A stretch of 64,000 nt of DNA, taken from positions 248,001 to 312,000 of the forward strand of contig NZ_SJSM01000002.1 of assembly GCF_004331685.1 (NCBI RefSeq). Reading direction: 5' to 3'. Below are positions 1 through 8,503 of the stretch, one piece after another (within the stretch, counting starts at the first letter, position 1; every line of letters starts with the position of its first letter). The stretch comes from Pedobacter hiemivivus. GTDB lineage: Bacteria > Bacteroidota > Bacteroidia > Sphingobacteriales > Sphingobacteriaceae. The notes under the pieces are model-generated. The model searched no databases and had not been told where the DNA came from. It saw only the letters and a list, made by a program, of their open reading frames with translations. The position numbers and the translations under genes were made by a program.

Positions 1-2
1 CC

Positions 3-236
3 AACGTAATGCATTTGCAGTCGCAGCTAATGCTAGCTAAATCCAGTATGCAGATGAAGGATGCTACGATTGAAACTTTGCAATTATCGAATTACCAGTA
101 TAAACAAATTCTTGAACAGAAGGATAAGGAAGAAGATGTTATTCCAGGAATAGTTACTGTGGGCAAGTTTGAGAGTAATGGGATTTCAGTGAATCTTGGA
201 GAGCTGTTAAAGAGGCTAAAACGGAGATTTCTATAA
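3..236 (+). CDS. C-terminal part of an unrecognised protein, cut by the window start
   Basis: The reading frame is open from the first bases of the window and ends at a TAA, so this is probably the 3' end of a longer gene; the internal ATG at position 9 need not be its start. The visible 77 residues are rich in Gln, Lys and Glu and look like a helical or coiled-coil segment (LQLSNYQYKQILEQKDKEED) followed by a basic tail (LKRLKRRFL). I do not recognise a family. It lies 73 bases before the FRG-domain gene on the same strand and could be co-transcribed with it. Confidence 0.45.
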   Translation, partial: NVMHLQSQLMLAKSSMQMKDATIETLQLSNYQYKQILEQKDKEEDVIPGIVTVGKFESNGISVNLGELLKRLKRRFL

Positions 237-309
237 TTTAAAAGCTTCTTGTTTTTTCCGTTTAATATTTATCTTGCCTCAAGTTAATAAACACTTTGAT
301 TAGCATTTT

Positions 310-1488
310 ATGGAATATTGGAAGTATTATGAGCCAGATTATAAGTGGGATAATTACGATTCTTCGGATTTCGCGCATACCCTTGATCTATTATTAAAAA
401 ATGGCATTTCGATCGAGAACGCATGGAAGTTGATTAAGTCTGGATACATATGCTTACTTGGATCCGAGGTGCTCATAGATCGGTTTTATGGAGGAGCAAT
501 CAATTCTTTCGACTTACAAACTAGATTTCCTGTAAACTATGCAAGTAAGATCTTCGAGACTGAGGCGAGCTCCAGTGTGAAAGTGAGAAAAGTGAAATCT
601 CTGAAAGAATTATACGCTTCAATCGAGGATTTAAAAGGAACAAAAGAGTTGGTTTTTCGTGGGCAAAATCAAAATCACTTCATTTCAAGGGAAATTAATA
701 ATCCATTTTTAACCATTCCGGGCTACGGAGAAGTGTCACTTTTACCTTCATTGTGGCGAAGGATGTTCGAGCAGAATCCACAGTCGCTGGAAGGATTTCA
801 AACATTGACGTTAATGGAATGGTCGAATATTATGTATGGGGCCTTTGATTTAGCTGAAATAGAAGCCCGGCATCAGGCACAGCTTGATGCCGGGGAAAGT
901 ATTTACACGATGTCTGAGATGGCAGAATCTTCAGACGAGTTACTGAGGGAATTTGGTAAGTTCAGAATGGATTTGGCGATGGGATTAAATTATAATTTAG
1001 CTACCACCATGACCACTTTACTACAACATTATGGTTTACTCTCTCCGGTACTGGATTTGACTGAATCGCTGGATGTAGCTTTGTTTTTCGCTACGCATAA
1101 ATTTCAGCAATTAGATGGCCTTTCCAGTTACCAGTTTATTGGATCCAATGGTGGTAAATCTGTAATCTATGTGCTTAGCTACATTAAATATGAGATGGAG
1201 CGGCACGAGGAAAGACAGGATATTTTGAAATACCTGAAACCCCAGCGACCGGTCCAACAAAAGTGTGTAGTTTGTTCCACTAATCAATATGCTATTAATT
1301 TACCAGGATTATATTTAAGAGAGGTGATTTTACTGGATTTTGAAATTCCAAATAACTTAGGGGTCATTCCGGAGCAAATCCTCCCAGGTAGAGCAATGGA
1401 TAAATTTTTGGATACACTTTCAAATAAACTGTCCAAGAAGCAGCACATTACCCAATTTGACAAAAATGATATTGGTATTTCAGCCTAG
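310..1488 (+). CDS. FRG-domain protein
   Basis: The 392-residue product carries the FRG signature: ELVFRGQ (Phe-Arg-Gly at about residues 116-118), and a second conserved block LLQHYGL...LDLTESLDVALFFA at about residues 237-261, both usual for this family. Residues 1-95 are not recognised. There is no signal peptide or membrane segment, so it is probably cytoplasmic. FRG domains occur in bacterial proteins of poorly known activity, often in accessory or phage-defence regions; no activity can be assigned here. The gene stands alone between an unknown gene end and a stretch of gene remnants, which fits accessory cargo. The ATG gives a full-length family member; no strong ribosome binding site is visible, which is common in Bacteroidota. 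Confidence 0.82.
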   Translation: MEYWKYYEPDYKWDNYDSSDFAHTLDLLLKNGISIENAWKLIKSGYICLLGSEVLIDRFYGGAINSFDLQTRFPVNYASKIFETEASSSVKVRKVKSLKELYASIEDLKGTKELVFRGQNQNHFISREINNPFLTIPGYGEVSLLPSLWRRMFEQNPQSLEGFQTLTLMEWSNIMYGAFDLAEIEARHQAQLDAGESIYTMSEMAESSDELLREFGKFRMDLAMGLNYNLATTMTTLLQHYGLLSPVLDLTESLDVALFFATHKFQQLDGLSSYQFIGSNGGKSVIYVLSYIKYEMERHEERQDILKYLKPQRPVQQKCVVCSTNQYAINLPGLYLREVILLDFEIPNNLGVIPEQILPGRAMDKFLDTLSNKLSKKQHITQFDKNDIGISA

Positions 1489-1500
1489 CTGACGAAATCA

Positions 1501-1600
1501 TAGAGTAGATATGTATTTCTGGTTTAAATTTGAAGCGTTTTAAACTTCAAATTACTCTACTAGAGATAAACTCATTTTTTTGCATATCTCTAGTAGAGAT
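1501..1600. repeat. Nested inverted repeats around a CTACTAGAGA-type motif
   Basis: AATTTGAAG (1527-1535) is inverted at 1545-1553 around a 9-base loop. Immediately after, CTCTACTAGAGAT (1555-1567) is inverted perfectly at 1586-1598 (ATCTCTAGTAGAG) with an 18-base spacer, and each arm is itself nearly palindromic. A related CCTACTAGAGA lies at 1631-1641 and its inverse form TCTCTACTAAGG at 1768-1779. TAGAGTA at 1501-1507 is also inverted at 1553-1559. The cluster lies just 3' of the FRG gene. It may be a recombination site, a transcript 3' structure or the edge of a mobile element; the sequence alone does not decide. Confidence 0.6.
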
Positions 1601-1721
1601 AAATGTGATTTTTGTACACATAAAAAACACCCTACTAGAGACTGCAATGCACCATTTGAATTGAGTTGTTTAGTGCTTGTATGAAACCATTATCGGCCAA
1701 ATTTCACTTGAGAGCCTATTT

Positions 1722-1889
1722 TTATCCTTTTTTCTTTTTCCAGGTTCGCTTGTATTTTAACGAAAAGTCTCTACTAAGGGGTTCCTGGGTAACCAACTCG
1801 CTAATCCTTGCAATTTTTCTTAAATCATCAATAAATTTTTTTGAGTTCAGTTCGAAGGGGAGCACCACAGAATGAGGGAATTTCAGCAA
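1722..1889 (-). pseudogene. Short minus-strand coding remnant or small ORF
   Basis: Read on the minus strand, this stretch gives about 55 residues with protein-like composition (LPFELNSKKFIDDLRKIARI, then a Lys-rich end) and a stop at 1722-1724. There is no ATG; TTG and GTG codons at the 5' side are possible starts. I do not recognise a family. It overlaps the T-run hairpin at 1874-1909, so either the coding reading or the terminator reading may be accidental. It is probably part of the same decayed module as the remnant at 1927-2133. Confidence 0.25.
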
Positions 1890-1909
1890 TGAGATTCCCT
1901 CTTTTTTTT
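1874..1909 (+). terminator. Rho-independent terminator-like hairpin
   Basis: GAGGGAAT (1874-1881) pairs perfectly with ATTCCCTC (1894-1901) over a 12-base loop and is followed directly by eight T residues (1902-1909). On the plus strand this is a textbook intrinsic terminator. It could end transcription coming from the FRG gene about 390 bases upstream. Confidence 0.6.
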
Positions 1910-1926
1910 ATTCATATTTCTGATAT

Positions 1927-2133
1927 TCAGGTTATTACAACTTTTTGGATTGATCCTAGTTTGATTCTTGTAATTAGTTTTTTAATATCAGAATCGGCAT
2001 CTGAATAAAATTGAGATAGTTTTTGCAGGTTTTTAGTGGCTAAATCTGCCAGACTTTCAATATCCAGATCTTCTGTGTCCCGGTTATTTAATTGCTTTAA
2101 TTTCGCTTCAGCCCTTACGTGGCTTGGTCTTAA
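1927..2133 (-). pseudogene. C-terminal remnant, possibly of a serine recombinase
   Basis: The minus strand is open for about 68 codons without a start codon, ending at a TGA (1927-1929). The peptide includes EAKLKQLNNRDTEDLDIES and KNLQKLSQFYSDADSDIKK, a helical pattern that resembles the C-terminal region of large serine recombinases in Bacteroidota (a coiled segment, then a stretch ending near the usual GSIFPE-like motif, here only IKLGSIQ). The catalytic domain is absent and the frame is broken at about 2134. The family assignment is a weak inference. Confidence 0.3.
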
Positions 2134-2217
2134 TTATACTGGAAGAGAGAATTGGTATTCAATAATTAAATGGATTTTGAAAAATGAGCACAATATTGGA
2201 TTTGAAAAATCTCTTAA

Positions 2218-2313
2218 AGAATTACTTCGAAAGCGCTGATTTTGGGAACTGATGAGCTGGTTGTATTTAAAAAACACAAGCAGTTGTATCTGGAATTTGG
2301 TGATTCGGAATAG
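2218..2313 (+). pseudogene. Short C-terminal coding remnant, unrecognised
   Basis: A plus-strand frame without a start codon runs to a TAG at 2311-2313 and ends in LGTDELVVFKKHKQLYLEF plus GDSE, which reads like a genuine protein C-terminus. The frame is closed upstream by a stop at 2215-2217. It is best explained as the tail of a lost gene. Confidence 0.22.
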
Positions 2314-2640
2314 GTGTCATTTGTATGCAGGAAAATAAATTCATCCCAATTATTGGTGGCTTGTATAAAATAAATATAACTTAGCCCTCGAGAGCGTTAA
2401 TTTAAGCGGGGTTGATCTAGGTCATCTCCGTTTTCTTTTTTAAGCTTATTAATTTATGACTTTAACAATATCACTTTAAATAATATTAACATTGATTTTC
2501 AGCGAATTTGAATGGTAAAACAAACGTATGTTCATTTATTGTGTCTAAATGTTTGATTTTCAATATTTCGACCAGAGGTTTTTGTTTGGTCTTGTCGAAG
2601 TTTACAAAAAAATGAGTAAATTTATTAGAGGAATATAATC

Positions 2641-3243
2641 ATGGCTGCTTACAGTACATTATCTATTTTGGAACTGACTGCCTTATTAAAGAACAGCGAT
2701 GAACGTTCGTTTTCTGAACTATACAAAATTTACAGCACCAGAATTTATAGCAATTTGAAACGTCTGACAAAGGATGATGAGCTAGCAAAGGAATTACTCC
2801 AGGAAGTATTCTTTAAAGTTTGGGAAAAGCGGGAAGCGTTAAATGTTGAGATTTCATTTCAGGCTTATTTGTATAAGATCTCTGAAAATATGGTTAGAGA
2901 TTTCTTCAGAAAGGCATCAAGGGATAAAAAACTTATGGAACACCTGATAAATGCTGCGTCTGAAATGTACAACACGGTTGAAGACTTATACATATCTAAG
3001 GAAAATCAAAGTCTGTTTCAAAAGGCAATAGATGAACTTCCCCCTCAGCGAAAAAGAATATTTACGCTTTGTAAAATAGAAGGTAAAAGCTACGACGAGG
3101 TAAGCCAATTGCTAGGTATTTCTAATTCCACCATTAACGACCATATTGTAAAAGCTACAAAGGCCATTCGTATGGCTATGGGCGGAACTGGCCACAATGC
3201 GATGATCAGTATCGCTGCATCATTGATCTTGATGAATATTTAA
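2641..3243 (+). CDS. ECF-type RNA polymerase sigma factor (locus A)
   Basis: The 200-residue protein has the two-domain layout of ECF sigma-70 factors: region 2 at about residues 22-92, with the core-binding stretch ELLQEVFFKVWEKRE, and region 4 at about 128-178, with the helix-turn-helix SYDEVSQLLGISNSTINDHI. It is expected to direct RNA polymerase to the promoters of locus A and to be held by the FecR protein encoded 112 bases downstream. The chain ends with a hydrophobic tail (MISIAASLILMNI), shared in kind by the other three sigma factors of this window. The ATG start gives the usual family length; AGAGGAATATAATC just before it contains a weak ribosome binding site. Confidence 0.93.
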   Translation: MAAYSTLSILELTALLKNSDERSFSELYKIYSTRIYSNLKRLTKDDELAKELLQEVFFKVWEKREALNVEISFQAYLYKISENMVRDFFRKASRDKKLMEHLINAASEMYNTVEDLYISKENQSLFQKAIDELPPQRKRIFTLCKIEGKSYDEVSQLLGISNSTINDHIVKATKAIRMAMGGTGHNAMISIAASLILMNI

Positions 3244-3355
3244 TGTTCTGTAAATCAGTATATTGAGTTGGTATCTGAGTTTTTGTTAAAATAATTTTAA
3301 AGCAGAGCAGATGATTTTTGTTTGGGAAGCGTCATACCCCTAAAACAGGATAATA

Positions 3356-4546
3356 GTGGATCGTCAAGTTTACAATATTTTAGAAAAGTACTACAGGAAC
3401 GAATGTTCGCCTGAGGAAGTGCGCATGTTAATGAGCTATTTCAATACGGAGTCGGAGCAGGAGTTATTGAACTACATGATGAAAGGGTTTGAACTGGAAA
3501 AAATGGATTTCAATTATGATGGTGCCGATAAAGAAACACTTGATGCTGTTTATGCGAAATTAGAAGAACAGGTTAGGAGCATTGATGTTAACGCCTCACC
3601 GAAACTGCGTCGTTTATGGTCTGGCATTGGCATAGCTGCTGCGGTAGCAGCAATTGTTATCAGTGCAGGAATATATTTTTATAATAATGGCAACAATGAG
3701 ATCTTGAAACAAGTTCAGGATGATGTGGCGTTTAAAAACGACATCGCCCCGGGAAAAAACGCTGCAACATTGACAATTAATAACCAGGGTAAGATGATAA
3801 CCCTAAGTGCTGCCAAGAGCGGGGTAATTATTAATAACGATAAACTTACCTATAGTGACGGTAGTGTAGTAGATAATCATCATCCTGAATCTGGTTCAGG
3901 ATCTCGCAATGGAAAAGTCACTATGGTAATCGCTACAACCCCACGTGGAGGAACCTATCAATTTATTTTGCAGGATGGTACCGAGGTTTGGTTAAATGCA
4001 GATAGTAAATTGGAATTTTTATCGGATTATAGGAACAAAGCTCAAAGAGTTGTAAAGCTTACCGGCGAAGCTTATTTCGAGGTGGCAAAAGATAAAGTTC
4101 ATCCGTTTATTGTAGAAAGCCAGGGACAAAAAGTAGAAGTGCTGGGTACACATTTTAATGTAAATGCGTATAAGGATGAAGGGGGTATTAAAACTACCCT
4201 GCTCGAAGGAAGTGTAAAGGTTAATGATGTAATTCTTAAGCCTAACCAGCAAGCAATTCTTAGAGGTAGTTCGGGCGTAAATGTTAAAGAGGTAGATGCA
4301 AATTCTTCAGTAGACTGGAAAAATGGCGAATTTATTTGTTCCAACGAACCTTTGTCTTCTATCATGCGTAAGGTTGAAAGATGGTACGATATAGAAGTAG
4401 TATATGCTACCGAGGATTTGAAGAACAGAACGTTTGACGGGTCGTTTTCACGGTATGACAATGTGTCTAGAATATTGAAGACAATAGAATTTGCAGGGAC
4501 AGTGAAATTTAAACTACAAGGCAGAAAAGTGTTTGTAAGTAAATAG
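3356..4546 (+). CDS. FecR family anti-sigma factor with DUF4974 (locus A)
   Basis: The 396-residue inner-membrane protein has a cytoplasmic N-terminus (about 1-85), one membrane helix at about 88-109 (IGIAAAVAAIVISAGIYFY), a periplasmic FecR domain (RGGTYQFILQDGTEVWLNAD onward, to about residue 300) and a C-terminal DUF4974 domain that faces the SusC STN domain. It is expected to bind and release the upstream sigma factor. The start is GTG. Unlike the FecR protein of locus C, it carries two in-frame insertions encoded by inverted copies of a 28-bp palindromic repeat: EILKQVQDD at 115-123 and HHPESGSGS at 175-183. Both fall outside the conserved core, so the protein is probably still functional. 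Confidence 0.93.
   Translation: MDRQVYNILEKYYRNECSPEEVRMLMSYFNTESEQELLNYMMKGFELEKMDFNYDGADKETLDAVYAKLEEQVRSIDVNASPKLRRLWSGIGIAAAVAAIVISAGIYFYNNGNNEILKQVQDDVAFKNDIAPGKNAATLTINNQGKMITLSAAKSGVIINNDKLTYSDGSVVDNHHPESGSGSRNGKVTMVIATTPRGGTYQFILQDGTEVWLNADSKLEFLSDYRNKAQRVVKLTGEAYFEVAKDKVHPFIVESQGQKVEVLGTHFNVNAYKDEGGIKTTLLEGSVKVNDVILKPNQQAILRGSSGVNVKEVDANSSVDWKNGEFICSNEPLSSIMRKVERWYDIEVVYATEDLKNRTFDGSFSRYDNVSRILKTIEFAGTVKFKLQGRKVFVSK
3698..3725 (-). repeat. REP-like palindromic repeat inside fecR, copy 1
   Basis: This 28-bp segment, read on the minus strand, starts CATCATCCTGAAC and is 24/28 identical to copy 2 at 3878-3905. The core ATCCTGAA...TTCAAGAT is a palindrome with one mismatch. It encodes EILKQVQDD just after the membrane helix of the FecR protein. 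From memory, repeats of the type TCATCCTGAA...TTCAGGATCT are common and dispersed in Sphingobacteriaceae genomes; a genome search would confirm this. Confidence 0.65.
3878..3905 (+). repeat. REP-like palindromic repeat inside fecR, copy 2
   Basis: ATCCTGAA (3882-3889) pairs perfectly with TTCAGGAT (3895-3902) around a 5-base loop. The 28-bp unit is inverted relative to copy 1, 152 bases away. It encodes HHPESGSGS, a stretch missing from the aligned position of the FecR protein at 28427, where YNDGSYIDVKAENQ leads directly into the STPRGG block. Confidence 0.65.
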
Positions 4547-4765
4547 ATAATCATTGAGGACTAACCAACCTCACTTCATACCTGTTAACGCTCTTGAATG
4601 TAAAAGATGCTTTCGGCTAATTAACAGAATGTAAACAATCAACCGGCGAAGCCAGCTTGAGGATAAAAACTCAATAAAAGCTAACCGAAAAAACTAAACT
4701 GACGAAATGAAAAAAAACTTACAGCAAAAGGAATAACAATCCTCAGAGGGTGATTATAAAACAAA

Positions 4766-4825
4766 GCCGAATAATGCTTCGAACACTATCCGGCAATAGT
4801 TTGAGTCAACCTGTCCCATGGGACA
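4766..4825. promoter_or_regulatory. Hairpin and 14-bp palindrome in the fecR-susC leader (locus A)
   Basis: The 329-base gap 4547-4875 holds no gene. It contains an imperfect 11-bp hairpin (GCCGAATAATG at 4766-4776 with CACTATCCGGC at 4784-4794, two A-C mismatches) and a perfect 14-bp palindrome TGTCCCATGGGACA at 4812-4825, 50 bases before the susC start. The palindrome could be a protein-binding site and the hairpin part of the susC leader RNA. The other three fecR-susC gaps also hold a hairpin. Confidence 0.4.
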
Positions 4826-4875
4826 AAACAATTTTGTAGAACCGTTTTACTATCAACTCAAACCTTATCAAAGAT

Positions 4876-7800
4876 ATGAAAAATTATCCTTTGAAACCTG
4901 ACGCGCTGCGCTATTTTGGCCTTCCGTCTAAAATACTCTTAATTATGAAAATGGTCATAATTATACTTACTACCTGTTTAATGCAGGTGTCTGCTGCAAG
5001 TTTCGCGCAAAAACTTACCTACAGTAAGAAAGGGGCTACCCTTGCCGAGCTTTTTTCCGCGATTAAATCTCAGACAGGGTTTAATGTATTTTATTCAAAT
5101 GAAAAGTTAAACAAACAACAAAAAGTCGATGTTCATTTTATGAATGCTGATTTAAAGCAGGTGTTGGATGAACTGTCCGATAAACAGGACCTGATCTATA
5201 CCATAGATGCCAGAAACATTACTGTAAAACCTAAAGAGCCTTCCTTTCTGGATCGTCTGGCTGATAGCTGGGCTAGCATTGACATCCGCGGCCTGGTACG
5301 CAATGAAAAAGGCGAAGCCCTTGAAGGAATAAGTGTAAACGTTAAAGGGACAAATAAAGGAACAAAAACGAATGCGAATGGCGTGTTTTTCCTGAAAGGG
5401 ATAAGTGAAAATGCAACCCTGATATTTAGCGGGGTGAGCATTGAAACTTACGAAGTGAGGGTGAATGGCAAGAATGAACTGAATGTGAATGTAACAACAA
5501 GACGTGTACAGCTGGAAGAAGTTACAGTGAGCACCGGCTACCAGATGATTTCAAAAGAAAGGAGTGCAGGCTCCTTTTCAAAAGTGGCGGGGGAAGCGAT
5601 ACAGCAGAAATCGGTCAGTATGAATGTGGTTGACCGCCTGGAAGGGCTCGTTCCAGGCCTTGCTGTTAATTACGGAGAAGGAGCCGATAAATTTTTGGTA
5701 AGAGGGGTGACTTCTGTCGATGCCTCAAGAAGACCATTGTATGTGCTGGATGGTACACCAGTATCCTATGAAGACCTTCCACGGGTAGTAAATCCAAATG
5801 ATGTAGAGGATGTGACCATTTTAAAGGACGCAACAGCAGCATCCATCTGGGGTGCACAGGCGGCTAACGGGGTAATTGTAATCACTACTAAAAAAGGTAA
5901 AAATTCTGGTAAAATAAAAGTGAATTACGATGGCTTTGTATCCTTTAAGGGAATGCCGGACTACAGCTATCAAAAAATGATGAGTCGGAACAATTTATAA
6001 GCGCTGCAAGAGAAGTCTTCGATCCCACGGCCTACCCCTGGACCACTGTTACCGGATTCGATGAACAGTTCCAGGCACCAATAGTGTATCCACACGAACG
6101 CATATTATATGACCAGTACCTGGGTCTTATCGATGAGTCAATAGCCAATCATCGTCTCGACTCCCTGGCATCGCTGAACAACAGGTCACAAATCGAAAAG
6201 TATTTCCAGCAACCTGCGTTACTCACTAATCATAATGTAACAGTTTCAGGCGGCGGTAGTTTTCATAATTACTACGGTTCTGTGGGGTATACCAACGAGC
6301 GGGAAACCGACAAATCAAATGCCAGCCGTTACAATATTAACCTGAGGCAGAATTTCACAATTACTCCTAAAATCAAGCTCGACCTGATCACCAGTCTCTC
6401 GCAAGAGGATACGCGCAAGTTCAATATGCAGGGTATGCTTCCGCTTAATTCTTACCTGCCTTACGCCATGTTTGCCGACGGAAATGGAAACGGCCTTTCC
6501 CAGGCAGATCTGAAAATGTATGACGGCCTCCGGCTCCCTGCAGAACAGTTGAGCCGCATCAACCTGAATTACAATCCCCTGGATGAAACCAGGTATGCAA
6601 AGAATAATAACAGCAGCACAACAATGGCCAGGGTAAATGCCGGGTTGACCATTAATCTGTTGAAAGGATTAAATTTTGAAGGCCGCTACCAATATCAAAC
6701 GGGCAGCAACACTAATTATACTTTCACAGATCAGAATAACTATTTTGTAAGAAATGAAGTTGTAAATTTCACTGTCGCCGATCCTTTGCCGGTTTACTAT
6801 CTGCCAGCTACAGGCGGGCATTACCAGACAGGAAATGCGCGTTCCACTGCATGGGCGATAAGAAATCAATTAACCTATGACGGCAGCTGGAATAATGAAA
6901 AGCATAGGCTCACCATTTTAGCGGGAACAGAAACACGAAAAGACAAGCAGACTGGGATCAGCACCTATACACGCGGTTACAACCCTCAAACGCTGGCTTA
7001 TGAGCCTTACGATGAAAGAACACTAAAGTCGAACCCGATTATGAATCCCGTTATCGGTAACTATTACGGCATGAGTTTGTTGTTTGGGAATTCAATGACA
7101 TCCAGGGAAGCCGAAACCCGTTTTGTTTCGTTTTACGGAAACATGGGTTACACATTCAACAGAAAATATAATTTGAATGCAAGTATCCGCATGGATCAGT
7201 CGAACCTTTTTGGTACTGATGTGAGCCAGCAATATAAACCGATCTGGTCAATGGGCGCAAGCTGGCTTGTCAGCAATGAATCATTTTTTCATGTTCCGCA
7301 GGTGAATAGTTTAAAACTCCGGCTTACTTATGGTATCGGTGGAAATTCACCGAATCCGGGCTCCGGCGGTCCATACGATATCCTGTCTCCTTTTCCTCAT
7401 CCATGGTACACAACGGTTGGCCCGGGCTATCAGGTATTGCGGCCGGCTAACGATAAACTGATCTGGGAAAAGACCGCCACGCTGAATGCTGGTCTTGATG
7501 CGAGTTTATTTAATAACAGGATAGAACTAACAATTGATGTGTATGATAAGAAAACTTCCGATCTGCTTTCTTACCAACCTTTCGATGTAACGAATGGATG
7601 GTTTAACGGATACACAAATTTTGGTGATCTTAACAATAAAGGTATAGAGCTAAGCTCGCTTTCGAGGAATATCGTTTCCAGGAATTTTAACTGGAGTACT
7701 ACAGTCACTTTCGGCAGCAACAAGAATAAAATCACACGTCTTGGCGGTGTAGCCCCCACCTCGCCGCAATCATTGTTATCTGCGGGAGGGCGAGCTTTCA

Positions 7801-8498
7801 TAGAGGGTTATTCTGCATATAGCTTGTTCTCCTTAAGATGGGCGGGGCTTGACAATACCGGCGCTCCCCAGGTTTACAATAACAAAGGTGAGAAAGTAAA
7901 ATTTTCAGGGGACCTTAGTATGGACGATGTGAGTTATGCAGGCACCGCACAGCCCTTGTATTACGGTGGTATCACTAATAATTTCCAGTATAAAAGGTTC
8001 GAGCTTTCCTTTCTTGTGATCTACAATCTGGGACATAAAATGCGGAAGGATGTTAATGGTTTTTATTCGGGACGCCTGAGACAGAATATTGCTGAATATT
8101 TTGAAAACAGGTGGAAGCAGCCGGGTGATGAAAACCGTACTGATATACCAGCATATATAGCAGACGGATCTGTAAGCGGATCATCGAGAAGCCTCGACCT
8201 GTATGAGGCGGCAGACATTAATATTGTAAGTGCCAGTTATGCGCGCTTAAGAGACCTCACCTTATCCTACCGTGTGCCGACAGGTTTTCTTCGCGAGCTG
8301 AAAATATATGGCCAGGTGAATAATGTGCTGCTCTGGACCGCCAATAATAACGATATCGACCCTGAATATTATAATATGGGACAGATGGGTTTACAGGTAG
8401 GAAGCGGAAGCTCTAGCCAGGGACTTCAATTAGCCAGCATGCGACCGAATCGTATGAAGGCATTTTACACCATTGGGCTGAACGTAAGTTTTAAATAA
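4876..8498 (+). pseudogene. SusC/RagA TonB-dependent receptor, frameshifted (locus A)
   Basis: The gene is in two frames: 4876-6000 and a continuation open from about 5949 to 8498. The first part has a signal peptide, an STN domain (about residues 50-115), a carboxypeptidase-regulatory-like domain (about 135-225) and the plug (LYVLDGTPV...VTILKDATAASIWGAQAANG). The second part is the beta-barrel and ends in the usual terminal Phe-Lys. Adding one base between AGT and CGG at about 5985 would restore MMSSEQFISAAREVFDP, the usual sequence of this subfamily, so a single T is probably missing. This is a real mutation or a read error. If real, the receptor is split and locus A has no working SusC. 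The protein would be about 1206 residues, a normal length. Confidence 0.88.
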
Positions 8499-8503
8499 AC
8501 CAA

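Larger units (their letters stand above)
1489..2640. other. 1.15-kb gene-poor region with gene debris and inverted repeats
   Basis: No intact gene is visible here. The stretch holds a cluster of inverted repeats just after the FRG gene, a hairpin followed by a T run, two minus-strand coding remnants and one short plus-strand coding remnant, each listed separately. Small open frames on the plus strand at 1666-1875 and 2036-2239 read across these remnants and look composite. The last 300 bases are AT-rich and must hold the promoter of the sigma factor gene at 2641, but I found no clear TAnnTTTG box there. The picture is of a decayed accessory segment. Confidence 0.6.

Noticed and set aside
1555..1779. 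CRISPR-like array formed by the CTACTAGAGA copies
   Set aside because: The copies are in both orientations, irregularly spaced and too short, and no cas gene is near.
1850..1870. tRNA or tmRNA 3' end suggested by TTCGAAGGGGAGCACCACA
   Set aside because: No acceptor-stem partner or anticodon arm is found upstream, so the likeness to a T-arm and CCA end is accidental.
1666..1875. 69-codon plus-strand frame after the FRG gene
   Set aside because: Its composition is poor (many Phe and Ser in runs), it covers a stretch that reads better on the minus strand, and it ends in a terminator-like hairpin.
2036..2239. 67-codon plus-strand frame
   Set aside because: It crosses the break between a minus-strand remnant and unrelated sequence, so it is composite and probably not a gene.
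5971..5979. Programmed -1 frameshift at the six-A run in the locus A susC
   Set aside because: The residues after the run (MMS) still match the SusC family in the first frame, so the break lies about 10 bases later, outside the run.
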